A stretch of DNA of 64,000 nt from Posidoniimonas polymericola (lineage in GTDB: Bacteria; Planctomycetota; Planctomycetia; Pirellulales; Lacipirellulaceae): positions 310,001 through 374,000 of the forward strand of contig NZ_SJPO01000002.1 in NCBI RefSeq assembly GCF_007859935.1, read 5' to 3'. Below the pieces are notes generated by a model. That model was not told the DNA's origin. It saw only the letters and a list, made by a program, of their open reading frames with translations, and made no database searches. The position numbers and the translations under genes are program-made. Of this stretch, positions 33,496 to 42,410 are shown piece after piece. The stretch's first letter is position 1, and every line of letters begins with the position of its first letter.

Positions 33496-36075
33496 TCAAT
33501 CGATATACAAGAACTCATTCGAGACCAGCAGCACCTGCACCAGCTGCGGAAGCAGCTCGAGCGGCGCCGCGACCGGGCCGGTGAAACCCTCTTCGGACTT
33601 CCAGACGCGGCGGCTGGTCTTGGTCTCGAGCGTCAGCTTGGTCTGCCAGCTAAACGTGTCGTACGAAGGTTCCGCGCGGCAGCTTACGACCAGGTCGAAG
33701 CTCTCGCCCGGTTCGACGTCCTCGACGTGGGCGTGGGTTGGACTGGCGCCGGTCATTGTCGTCCACTTGCCGACCACTCCGCGACGTGACGAGATCAGCA
33801 GCCCGTCGACGCCGTCCCCGCGTTTCTCCGGGCGTTCGAGTTGGCCGTCGACGGTGAGGTCGCCCCGGGCTGGCGCCGTCCAGCGGCGGATCGCGCTGTA
33901 GTCGCTTGAGTTGCCTGGGTGACCGCCGGTCGGTGTAACGCACAGGTGGCCAATTTCCGGCGCGGGGAACTGCGAAGCCGCTTGCCAGCGGTTCTCGGTG
34001 AAGTGAGAGAGCGGCGCGAAGCTTATCGCCGGATTTTCAGCGGCGCCCTGAACGGCGCCGTACCCGAACGCCCAATCGCCTGGCGGGAGTGGGGACGGCG
34101 CCGGGCGGCCAAGGAACTCTGTGGCCAGCATCAGCTCTTCTTCGCGCGGCTCGCGTCCCAGCACACGCCGGTACGCAGCCGTGACCTGATCCTCTGAGGG
34201 CAGCTCAGAGAGGTCGACGCTGATAGCGAGCGCCGCCCGCTGAACCATCGGGCTGTTCAGCAGGAACAACGCCTGCTGCGGCACCATCGTGTGGGGCCGC
34301 TCGGGCGAGTGGGCGTCGGGGCTGGCGAAGTCGAATGTGCGGAACAGGCCGGGCAGGTTCTGGCGGTCGATGTGGGCGTACAGCGTGCGGCGACGTCCGC
34401 CGTCGTCCGTGGAGATTTCTTCAGAGGGACCGCCGACGGTGCCGGTGTCGAGCAGTTCGGCGGCGGCAAGCAGCCGGTCACGCATCGACTCGAAGTCGAG
34501 CCGCCGGCGGTTGGTGCGACCCCACAGGACGTTTTCGGCGTCGGCCGCCAGCAGAGCGGCGTCGGCATGGGACGACTGGCGGTAGGTGCTCGAGGTTACC
34601 AGCTCGCGGACCAGCCACTTGAGCGACCAGTCGTGTTCCATGAAACGCACGGCCAGATGGTCGAGTACGGCTTGCTGTCGTGGTGCGTCGCAGCGCAGCC
34701 CGAAGTCGCTCGGCGTGCGGACCAGCTGCTCCCCAAACAGGTGCCCCCACACTCGGTTCACAAAGACGCGGGCGGTCAATGGGTTCCGCTCGTCGGCGAC
34801 CGCGTCGGCAAGCTCCAACCTCCCACTACCCGTGGTGACCGCGGGGGCGAAGTCGCTGAAGAAGTCGGGGAATCCGCGTTCGGCAATCTCGCCGCGGTTG
34901 TGAGCCGCGCCGCGGATAAACACGCCGACGTTCTCGGGCTGGGGCTTGTCGACTAGGCGGAGCGGCAGCTCACCGTCCTGCTGCTCGGCCGAGCTCGCGA
35001 AGACGCCGTACAGGGCGTAGTAGTCCTCGGCGCTTACGGGATCGTACTTGTGGTCGTGGCACCGCGCGCAGGCGACCGTTAGGCCCATCATCCCGCGGAA
35101 CACGACGTCGATGCGGTCGGCGGCGATATCGTGCGGGTTGTTGATAAACCGGCGACCGAGCGTCACGAATCCCTGCGCGGCGAGCTGTTCTTGGTCGATC
35201 TGGTCGGCCGCAATTTGAAGCCGCAGAAACCGGTCGATCGGCAGGTCGGCGTTGAACGCGGCGATCACCCAGTCGCGGTACTTGTAGGCATTGGGGAACG
35301 TGCGGTCCTCGGTGAAGACGTACCCCTTGGTGTCGGCGAACCGCGCGACGTCGAGCCAGTGCCGCGCCCAGCGTTCGCCGAATCGTTGTGACGCGAGCAG
35401 TTCGTCTACTAGCTTGTCGTAGGCGTCGTGCCCCGCATTCTCAAACTGCTTGATCTGCTCCGCGGTCGGCGCGAGGCCGCTGAGGTCGTAGTAGAGACGC
35501 TGGACCTGCTCGCGGCGGCTGGCCTCGGTCGCGGGCGCGAACCCGGCGCTGCTGAGCTCCGCCAAGACGAGTGCGTCGAGGTCGGTGCGTGCCCATCGGG
35601 GACGCGGGCTCGGCAGCTCGGCGGCTTGCGGCGGTTGGAACGCCCAGTGCCTGGCGGCGCGAGAATCAATCGTGTCAATTTCGGGCGCGGCGCCGTCGCG
35701 TGGGTCTGCCGCGCCGAGTCGGATCCACTCGCGGAACGCGGCGATCGTTTCGTCCGGCAGTTTGCCGGAGGGAGGCATCTGCAGGTCGGCGTTGCGGTGC
35801 TCGATCGCCTGCAGCAGCCGGCTATTATCGGGGTCGCCCGGAACGATCACCGCACCGCCGCGACCACCACGCTCGGCGGCCGCGTGGTTCTCGAGTGACA
35901 GCTCGCCCTCGACGGCGCCGTCTGCCTGCGAGTGGCAGGCGTAGCAGTGCTCGACCAGCGCGGGCCGGATCTTATTCTCGAACAACTCGAGCGCCCGGTC
36001 GGTGTTTTCGGCTGCAACGGGCAGAGCGGCGGCGGCAAACAGCGTCGCGGTCAGGCAGGTGAGCGAGCGATTCAT
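33496..36075 (-). CDS. planctomycete cytochrome c/DUF1549/DUF1553 protein
   Basis: A secreted 859-residue protein. The signal peptide (NRSLTCLTATLFAAAALPVA) is followed by a PSCyt1 cytochrome c-like domain with the heme motif CYACH at residues about 43-47 and a distal Met in LQMPPSGKL. DUF1549 comes next (TDLDALVLAELSSAGF; ERWARHWLDVARFADTKGY), with a second Cys-rich motif CARCHDHKYDPVS, then DUF1553 (NPLTARVFVNRVWGHLFG; SSTYRQSS) and the C-terminal end SNEFLYID. These proteins always pair with DUF1501 proteins and are proposed to act on complex substrates outside the cytoplasm, though no activity is proven. First gene of the two-gene operon. Confidence 0.93.
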   Translation of the reverse strand: MNRSLTCLTATLFAAAALPVAAENTDRALELFENKIRPALVEHCYACHSQADGAVEGELSLENHAAAERGGRGGAVIVPGDPDNSRLLQAIEHRNADLQMPPSGKLPDETIAAFREWIRLGAADPRDGAAPEIDTIDSRAARHWAFQPPQAAELPSPRPRWARTDLDALVLAELSSAGFAPATEASRREQVQRLYYDLSGLAPTAEQIKQFENAGHDAYDKLVDELLASQRFGERWARHWLDVARFADTKGYVFTEDRTFPNAYKYRDWVIAAFNADLPIDRFLRLQIAADQIDQEQLAAQGFVTLGRRFINNPHDIAADRIDVVFRGMMGLTVACARCHDHKYDPVSAEDYYALYGVFASSAEQQDGELPLRLVDKPQPENVGVFIRGAAHNRGEIAERGFPDFFSDFAPAVTTGSGRLELADAVADERNPLTARVFVNRVWGHLFGEQLVRTPSDFGLRCDAPRQQAVLDHLAVRFMEHDWSLKWLVRELVTSSTYRQSSHADAALLAADAENVLWGRTNRRRLDFESMRDRLLAAAELLDTGTVGGPSEEISTDDGGRRRTLYAHIDRQNLPGLFRTFDFASPDAHSPERPHTMVPQQALFLLNSPMVQRAALAISVDLSELPSEDQVTAAYRRVLGREPREEELMLATEFLGRPAPSPLPPGDWAFGYGAVQGAAENPAISFAPLSHFTENRWQAASQFPAPEIGHLCVTPTGGHPGNSSDYSAIRRWTAPARGDLTVDGQLERPEKRGDGVDGLLISSRRGVVGKWTTMTGASPTHAHVEDVEPGESFDLVVSCRAEPSYDTFSWQTKLTLETKTSRRVWKSEEGFTGPVAAPLELLPQLVQVLLVSNEFLYID

Positions 36076-36236
36076 CGAACGGCGTCGCGAGGGGGGGCGG
36101 TAGGGCGGGTCTGCAACAGGTCGCCCCCCAATTGTAAAGAATCACCCGCCCAAAATGCGACTCGAATTGATCTCTGCTTTGCGCACACCCGTTGACCGTC
36201 TGTGGGGGCAGCAGCTGGCGGAAGCCTACTCCGGCA

Positions 36237-36273
36237 GAAAAAAAGGCCGCCCATCGAGAAGATGGGCGGCCTT
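36237..36273 (-). terminator. Rho-independent terminator of the TIGR03790 operon
   Basis: A perfect 13-bp stem (36243-36255 with 36261-36273), loop GAGAA. On the minus strand the stem is followed by seven T residues. It lies 33 bases after the last gene of the minus-strand unit. Confidence 0.92.
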
Positions 36274-36305
36274 GGGGGACTTGGTTCGTATCGGGCGATG
36301 ATCGC

Positions 36306-36970
36306 TCACGCGGCGTCGGCTAGTGGCTTGCGAGCTGGCCGCCGCCGGGCGACCACCATGCCAACACTGCCGGCGACGAACCTGCCGAACGGGAAGGCGG
36401 TTGGTTCAGGGACGGCGGCGATCGAGATATTGACCACGTAATTGCCACCCGCGATTGGTGACGAGTAGGTCCCTGGGATCAGGAATCCTTCTACATTCTT
36501 GCTAAGAGTCAGGGTCCCTGCACCAAGCCAAGATAGGAAATCGCCCGGAACCAAAGTTGGGTAGGCAATTGTCCCATCTGGATCTAGTTCGATGTCGTCG
36601 TTGCCGTCAACGTTCGATGAGACAAAGTCGATTGCATCGAAAGTTGCGAATTCCACTGAGTTTAGTCGATACGATACTCCTGCTCCTCCAAGGAGAAGGT
36701 TTGGATCGTTGGAAACACCGTTGACGATCGCATTTCCAATATCGTTGTCGTAGAGAGTACTCCATGCGACAACCGATGTGTCAGAAGTTGGAGCGGCGCC
36801 GCGGAAGTTGGAAATACCTACTACAGCGTCGGAGACTTCCACCTCCCCAGTCGCTTCCCATGTAATAACTTAACTACCGGCACGCCCGATAAGTTGAGAA
36901 CGAGATCTGCATGAGCGAGCTGCGGCACTACGCCGCAGAGAAGCATTGCTGCAAGGCCCTTGACCTTCAT
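36306..36970 (-). pseudogene. PEP-CTERM protein gene broken by a frameshift
   Basis: An ATG at 36970 opens a signal peptide (MKVKGLAAMLLCGVVPQLA, then HADLVLNLSGVP) that stops after 43 codons. A second frame, offset by one base, continues from about 36870 with VITWEATGEVEVSDAVVG and runs to 36306, ending in VPEPTAFPFGRFVAGSVGMV and RRRPARK, a PEP-CTERM signal. WEATGEV is a usual opening of such proteins, and the downstream frame alone has only a GTG start at 36842 and no signal peptide. One base missing near the GTT-AAG junction at about 36870-36875 would join the two. The gene begins 9 bases after the TIGR03790 stop. It may be a real mutation or a sequencing indel. Confidence 0.8.
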
Positions 36971-36979
36971 TGGAGTGTT

Positions 36980-38650
36980 TCAGTTCGCGGGTGGTATCGC
37001 CTGATACAACGGGTCCCCCACCAGCACCATCATCCAGCTATTAAACGGCTTCGACTGGTAATAGACCTCGACCAGCGTTAGGTCGGTTTTGGTCAGCAGC
37101 GCGAAGAAGTCGTTCGGGCGTGGGAAGGCGAGCAAATAGGGTTCGTACACGGGACCCACCGTGGCGCAAACCCCATCTTCCAGCAAGCTTTTACACCACA
37201 CTCTTGCCCCTTCTTCACGCAATGTGCGGGCCTCGGAGGACGCGAGGTGGTACGCGATTGCGCCCTGCCGCCATTCAAACGCATCGACGTAGTTCGCGAG
37301 GCTGTACCAGCCGCAATAAAGCGCGGCGTCGGGGCACTCGCCCGGTTGAAACAACTCGGGCGAGGTGTTGAGCACGACGTCGTATTGCGGCTCGCCATCG
37401 GGGCCCTTCATCTGCTTCATCGACTCGGCCGTGACTAAAAGCGAGCGGTCGAAGTCGGGGTAGCTGCCGGGCAGCAGCGGCTCGCCCTCGAGCTCGGCGA
37501 GCCCGCGGGCGTCGAAGTAGACCTTGCCCTTGAGGCCGCCCTGCTTCTCGACCGCGATCGCGTCGTCGATTAGCCGCTTTGCAGTCTTGATCGATGGCCC
37601 ATCGAGCCGCGACACCATCAGCGTCCGGAACGTCTTGCCGAGCTGCGATCCCTGGTACGCGGTCCGCAGGTAGTTGGGCTGCCACCGCAGCAGCTCGTAA
37701 TCCTCGGGCCACATCACCAGGCTTAGCTCGCTGTCGAAGGACGAGCCGGATTCGTTCTTCTGTGCGGTTGCGATCTGCTCGTCGAGCCACTTCACGGCCG
37801 CCAGCATGCCGCCGGTTTGCTGGATGGCGGTCAGGGCGATTTCGTCCCGCTCGTAGCTTGGGGCGCGAAGCTCGAGCATGAGCTTGAGTTCCGAGAACGC
37901 CGACGCGCGGCCCCGCAGCAGCTGGTACTGCTGCAGCGTCTCGGCCGGAGGAGTCTGTTCGCGCGAGGCGAATTGTTGGAGCTGCTGGCCCAAGCCCTGC
38001 AGCAGCACATTGGCGCCGGCGGTCACCGTAGCGAGCTGCTGCAGCTTTGCCTTGTCGGCTCGGGCGGCTTCACTTGTCTGCCCCGCCAGCCGCGTCTGGG
38101 CGGCCTGGAGCGATGTCTCAAGCCGTTGCTCAATCTTGAGGTCGCTCTTTCCGCCAAGATCGGGGAGCTGGAGGTTGTCACCGTCCTGTTCGGGGTCCAA
38201 GCCGAGTTTGTCGAGAGCGGCGGAAACCTGCTCGAGCTGCTTCATGCGGAGGTCGCGTTCGCCCTTAAGGTAGGCGAGGTACCGGGCGGTCCTCTCGTCT
38301 GGTCCTGCGGGCTTGATCTTGAGCGGCACTCCCCAGGTAGTGACCAGGCAACGGAGTTTGCCTTCAGGGTCGTTCTCCTGAACCCACCTCTGGATCTCCG
38401 GCCGCACTGCCCACCGCCAGTGCTCCCGCTCCATCTCCTCGGTGGACGGCACGTCGACTTCGCAGATGTTGATGATCGGCACGCCGCGCTGGCGGCAGTA
38501 GTACTTGGCCAGGCCGAGTGACTCGCGGTTGCCGCGTGCCACTACTAGGGCGATCTCGTCCGGCTGCAGGGCGGCAAGGGTGGGTGTCGCCACCGCAAGC
38601 AGCGCAGCGATGCATGCAAGCAGGAGTGCGGAAAATCGTGTTGTGCGCAT
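36980..38650 (-). CDS. TIGR03790 family protein
   Basis: A 556-residue exported protein: the signal peptide RTTRFSALLLACIAALLAV ends near TLAALQ. The family opening is clear: DEIALVVARGNRESLGLAKY, YCRQRGVPIINICEVDVP and LRCLVTTWGVPLKI. It contains a long helical insertion (residues about 125-260, RTARYLAYLKGERDLRMKQL and a Gln/Ala-rich stretch). The C-terminal part has ALYCGWYSLANYVDAFEW, GAIAYHLASSEA and the final LVEVYYQSKPFNSWMMVLVG plus DPLYQ. The family is found in Planctomycetota, Acidobacteria and relatives; its function is unknown. Middle gene between a TPR membrane protein and a PEP-CTERM gene. Confidence 0.9.
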   Translation of the reverse strand: MRTTRFSALLLACIAALLAVATPTLAALQPDEIALVVARGNRESLGLAKYYCRQRGVPIINICEVDVPSTEEMEREHWRWAVRPEIQRWVQENDPEGKLRCLVTTWGVPLKIKPAGPDERTARYLAYLKGERDLRMKQLEQVSAALDKLGLDPEQDGDNLQLPDLGGKSDLKIEQRLETSLQAAQTRLAGQTSEAARADKAKLQQLATVTAGANVLLQGLGQQLQQFASREQTPPAETLQQYQLLRGRASAFSELKLMLELRAPSYERDEIALTAIQQTGGMLAAVKWLDEQIATAQKNESGSSFDSELSLVMWPEDYELLRWQPNYLRTAYQGSQLGKTFRTLMVSRLDGPSIKTAKRLIDDAIAVEKQGGLKGKVYFDARGLAELEGEPLLPGSYPDFDRSLLVTAESMKQMKGPDGEPQYDVVLNTSPELFQPGECPDAALYCGWYSLANYVDAFEWRQGAIAYHLASSEARTLREEGARVWCKSLLEDGVCATVGPVYEPYLLAFPRPNDFFALLTKTDLTLVEVYYQSKPFNSWMMVLVGDPLYQAIPPAN

Positions 38651-38680
38651 AGCGGGGCGTTGCGGGGTCTGGGGTGGGGG

Positions 38681-40504
38681 TTACTCGCCGAGCAAGCGGC
38701 GGTGGACGTCGGCGAGTTGCAGGTCGCCAATCGCCTCGTAGGCGGTCGCGAGTCCGGAGTGGGCGTCGCGCGAATCTGGCATCGCGTTGAGGGCAAACTC
38801 GAGGTCGGCGATGGCGTCTCGCCACTGCTTGAGACGCAGCAGCGCCTGGCCGCGGGTCTCGCGGAAGTGGGGGTCTTGCGGGTGTTTCGCCAGGGCCTTG
38901 TTGACCGCTTTGAGCGCCTCGGTCGGTTGCGGCAGCGGCTCCTGCAGAAGCGTCCAAGCGAGGTTGTTCCACACAACGGCCGGTGCGTCGCCCGACTCGG
39001 TGACCTGCCAGAACGCCTTGCGAGCTTGCGTGATCTCGCCCGTCGACGCCGCGAGGGAGCCGGCGATCTCCAGCAGGGTGACCGTGCTGTCGGGCGAGGC
39101 GAGCATCTGGTTCCAGGCGGCGCGGCACGCTTCCGAGCCGCGGCGTTGGATCACGATTGCCTGCAGTGTCTGGCCGACCGCGTCGGCGGAGGCGCCCATT
39201 CGTTCTGCCCGGATGACGCGTTCGGCAAGTAGGCCGCCGTCCAGTGACTGCGAGGTGAGCGATTGCTGGGCGAGCTGCAGGCTGATCACCGCCAGCTGTT
39301 GTCGGGCGTCGGCAGCATCGGGATCGAGCCGCGTGAGCTCGACAAGCGACTCCTCGACCGTCAGACGCCGGCCGAGCAGCCGGCCCGCGAGCGCTCGGCT
39401 GCGATGGTCGTCAGCGCTGACCGGATCAGGTGGGCTGGCGTCGAAGCGGGCGAGGAAGGCCTGCGCCTGTCCGACCGCCGCGGCCTGTTGCTTGTCCATG
39501 ACAAGCAGGCGAAGCCGCATCGACGAGGCCTTGAGCGATTCCTCCGCGTAGGGCGTGATGGCTGCCAATGCCTGTTTAATGTCCCCCTGTTCGGCCAGCA
39601 GGTACGCCTGGGTGGCGGCAAGCGGCTCGCTGTCGCCCTCGGCGGCTCGGATGCGTTCGAGGTGCTGCGCCGCCAGGGCGAGGCGTGCCCCGCGGTCGAG
39701 GGGCATGTCGCCGTCTTGTGTTTTGTCTGCCAGGAGGTGCTGCACCCACCAGCGGTGCGCAGGAGCGTAGCCAGGCGCGTCGTCCGGGTTGTCCAGTGGC
39801 GCCAGCTGTTCCATCTTCGCGCGTGCCTCGTCGAGGTCGCCTCGGTCCGCCAGATTCAACGCGTCGATGAAATCAGAGCGGCTCGTGCTCACGCCGAGCT
39901 GCTCCAGCTTGCGGCGCATGAGATCGGCGGTCTCTTGATCGCCGGCCAGCTCGTACTCCTTGACCGCGTCGCGGTAGCGACCGGCGACCACGCCGCTGCT
40001 CCGCGATGCGCCCGCAATCGCGACATACACGAACGGCAGCAGCATCAGGATGGCCGGGGTGGCGAGCGCCAAGTCGCGCGGCTTGCGGGTGACGCACCAT
40101 GCGTAGAGGAAGAACCCGAAGGCCCGCACCGGTGTGAACAGCCAGTAGACGAAGTCGCTGAAACGAGCGAAGGCGCCGCCCAGGTGCAGCCGCTCGGCGG
40201 ACCAGGCCATGGCCTGGTACAGCCACCAGGCGGTGTTGCCCGGCAGCTCAATCACCCACCGGAACAGGGCAGGCACCCGCAGCAGCCGGGCAATCGCGGC
40301 GAAGGGCCACAGCAGCACGCCGACAATCCGGATGGTGGCGGACTCCAGTGACTCGAAACTGTCGAAGGCGTCGAGCACAAAGTCGACCGACCGGCCAAAC
40401 CACAGGTCCCAACGCTCGGCGCACCACTCCCGCACGTCGATGATGCGGGCGCCGAATTCGCGCAGCGATTCGATCAAGCGGATGGGGAGAGGGGGGCGGT
40501 CCAT
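38681..40504 (-). CDS. TPR-repeat membrane protein
   Basis: A 607-residue protein. The N-terminal 170 residues are membrane associated, with hydrophobic stretches at about 60-80 (IRIVGVLLWPFAAIARLL), 110-125, and near 148-168 (LATPAILMLLPFVYVAIAG). The rest is a helical solenoid of tetratricopeptide-like repeats, for example AVVWNNLAWTLLQEPLPQPT, DPHFRETRGQALLRLKQW and DSRDAHSGLATAYEAIGDLQ. Such proteins usually scaffold complexes at the membrane. First gene of a unit with the TIGR03790 gene (30-base gap) and the frameshifted PEP-CTERM gene, so a role in surface assembly is possible but unproven. Confidence 0.8.
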   Translation of the reverse strand: MDRPPLPIRLIESLREFGARIIDVREWCAERWDLWFGRSVDFVLDAFDSFESLESATIRIVGVLLWPFAAIARLLRVPALFRWVIELPGNTAWWLYQAMAWSAERLHLGGAFARFSDFVYWLFTPVRAFGFFLYAWCVTRKPRDLALATPAILMLLPFVYVAIAGASRSSGVVAGRYRDAVKEYELAGDQETADLMRRKLEQLGVSTSRSDFIDALNLADRGDLDEARAKMEQLAPLDNPDDAPGYAPAHRWWVQHLLADKTQDGDMPLDRGARLALAAQHLERIRAAEGDSEPLAATQAYLLAEQGDIKQALAAITPYAEESLKASSMRLRLLVMDKQQAAAVGQAQAFLARFDASPPDPVSADDHRSRALAGRLLGRRLTVEESLVELTRLDPDAADARQQLAVISLQLAQQSLTSQSLDGGLLAERVIRAERMGASADAVGQTLQAIVIQRRGSEACRAAWNQMLASPDSTVTLLEIAGSLAASTGEITQARKAFWQVTESGDAPAVVWNNLAWTLLQEPLPQPTEALKAVNKALAKHPQDPHFRETRGQALLRLKQWRDAIADLEFALNAMPDSRDAHSGLATAYEAIGDLQLADVHRRLLGE

Positions 40505-40597
40505 GGCGGGAAGCTGAGGAGGGGGCTGATGCGCCTATTATGGTCTTCCGCATGCGATCTGGCCACAGCGTAGCCGCCAAGTTGGGCGATTGCCGGG

Positions 40598-42184
40598 TTA
40601 GCTCGGTTTTAACGGTTCTTCCTTATGCCGCAGCTCCGCGAGCAGGCTGCTGTCGATCTTGCTGCGGACCGTGCGTCGATCGAGTCCTAGCTGCTTTGCG
40701 GCGTGCTCGTAGTTGTCCAGTCGGGCGTAGACCGAGGTGCAGAAGCGTCGCAGCAGATCGTCGGCCGAGAGCTTGTGCTCATCGGCCCCCGCCAGCCAGC
40801 CGGGCAACCGCTGGGCAGAGGGCTGGTCGACGGTCCGAGGAGCGTACTCCTGGCGGACGAGCACATTCCGGACGCACTGCTCCAGCTCGCGGATGTTGCC
40901 CTGCCACGGGTAGTCGGTGGGGAGCCGCTGCTCTATCCAGCGCTGGACCTCGACCGCCAGGCCGGGCGCCTCGTCGCCGGCCACCCGCTCGCAAAGCAGT
41001 AGGATCAGGCCGCCGAGCGCCTCGGGGCGGTCGTCCACCTGCTCGCGGAGCGAGGGGGTCTCGATCCGATCGGAGCAGAGCCGGTAGTACAGGTCCTCGC
41101 GGAACCGCCCCGCCTGCATCTCGGCGGCGAGATCGCGGTTTGTGGCGGCGATGACCTTGCCCTTGAACGGGCGTTCGGTGGTCTCGCCCAGTCGGCAGAA
41201 CGAGCGGCTCTGCACCACCCGAAGCAGCTTCACCTGGATCGCCGGATCGAGCTCGCCGATCTCGTCGAGGAATACCGCGCCGTGCTCGGGGCACGTTTCC
41301 AGCCAGCCGGTCCGATCACCTACGGCGCCGGTGTACGCGCCGCGGCAGTGGCCAAACAGCTCCGACTCGACCAGCGTTGGCGACAACGCCGACAAGTTGA
41401 TCGCGACGAAGCCCAGGTCGGGCTTCGAGCAGAGCCGACCGGTCTGTGGGTCCACGGCGATGAACTGCGACAACGCGATCGCGCGGGCGACCAGCTCCTT
41501 ACCGGTTCCCGACGGCCCGGTGATCAGTGTTGAGAAGTCGCCCATCTGGCTGTAGAGCGATCGGCGGTAGCGGCGCATGTCGTGCGTGAAGATCGACTGC
41601 CAGACCTGTGCCCGGAGCCGCGCGGCGGGGAGCGAGTCGCCCAGGATGCAGTCGAAGATGCCGCGGAACGCCCGCCGCACCTGGTGCAGGCAGGCAAACA
41701 GGTGGGCCGCGGCGTCGTCGCCTGTCGGCAGGCCGGCGACTTCGTGGAAGTGTTGGTGGGCGTGCCGGAACGACTCCCAAGCAGGGCCGACCGCCGCCTT
41801 GTGCCCCGACACCCCGGCTGGCGACAGCGTCGCAATCCAGCGGTAGTACAGTACGTAGACCACCAAGTCGTCGTAAAGCCGGAGCTCTTCGGCGGTCGCC
41901 GTGACGCCGGTTGCGAGCTTTGCCCGCAGTTTTGTGGCGAGGCGGTCGGCCAGCGCTGTGAGCCTCACCACGTTGGGGCGTTCGTAGTGCGACGCCGCCG
42001 TTCGGCTCCAAGCGACATGCTCCTCGGGCTCGTACTCGCCACCCAGCGCCGCCTGCTCGAGCTCCAGCCGCTCGGGAAGGAAAGGGTTGCAGTAGGCCAG
42101 CCGAGAGAGGGGCCTCAGGAGTTCGGCTTCATGGGGAGTGATGAGCGGCATGTGGCGGGGAAGCTGGGTGACATTGTGTGCCAT
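40598..42184 (-). CDS. sigma-54-dependent transcriptional activator (AAA+ with Fis-type HTH)
   Basis: A bacterial enhancer-binding protein. The AAA+ domain has Walker A GPSGTGKE, the sigma-54 contact loop as GAYTGA (in SELFGHCRGAYTGAV), Walker B AVFLDEIGELD, and the R-finger region. The C-terminus has a Fis-like helix-turn-helix (DNYEHAAKQLGLDRRTVRSKI). The 170-residue N-terminus is not a receiver or GAF domain that I recognise; it has LSRLAYCNPFLPERLELEQA, seen in planctomycete regulators. The start is uncertain: 42184 (MAHNVTQLP) is used, but the frame is open to 42280 and an ATG also lies at 42151. It is divergent from a membrane protein that carries a sigma-54 promoter. Confidence 0.9.
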   Translation of the reverse strand: MAHNVTQLPRHMPLITPHEAELLRPLSRLAYCNPFLPERLELEQAALGGEYEPEEHVAWSRTAASHYERPNVVRLTALADRLATKLRAKLATGVTATAEELRLYDDLVVYVLYYRWIATLSPAGVSGHKAAVGPAWESFRHAHQHFHEVAGLPTGDDAAAHLFACLHQVRRAFRGIFDCILGDSLPAARLRAQVWQSIFTHDMRRYRRSLYSQMGDFSTLITGPSGTGKELVARAIALSQFIAVDPQTGRLCSKPDLGFVAINLSALSPTLVESELFGHCRGAYTGAVGDRTGWLETCPEHGAVFLDEIGELDPAIQVKLLRVVQSRSFCRLGETTERPFKGKVIAATNRDLAAEMQAGRFREDLYYRLCSDRIETPSLREQVDDRPEALGGLILLLCERVAGDEAPGLAVEVQRWIEQRLPTDYPWQGNIRELEQCVRNVLVRQEYAPRTVDQPSAQRLPGWLAGADEHKLSADDLLRRFCTSVYARLDNYEHAAKQLGLDRRTVRSKIDSSLLAELRHKEEPLKPS

Positions 42185-42290
42185 GCGAATGCCATCTGTT
42201 GTACGCCTAGTGCTTGCTGCATTCCAGTTGAGTGCCTTTGGGTTTGTAGTAACTCTTTTGATATCAGTGCCTTGTGGCATTTTCTTTAGG

Positions 42291-42308
42291 TTGGCGCAAC
42301 CATTGCTT
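42291..42308 (+). promoter_or_regulatory. sigma-54 (RpoN) promoter
   Basis: TTGGCGCAACCATTGCTT has the invariant GG (42293-42294), exactly ten bases, then GC (42305-42306), and matches the TGGC-N8-TTGC consensus. It reads toward the membrane protein starting at 42411. TGCCA is repeated 11 bases apart at 42179-42183 and 42190-42194, about 110 bases upstream, a possible activator site. The adjacent divergent gene encodes a sigma-54 activator. Confidence 0.75.
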
Positions 42309-42410
42309 TAGCAGTCTGCATCGCCGGGTGAGCCAACCGTTCGTGGTTTTCCGGCGGCCTGCAACCCAACTCGCAGGCAGAGCCCAATTCATCTGCACGG
42401 GGAGACCATC

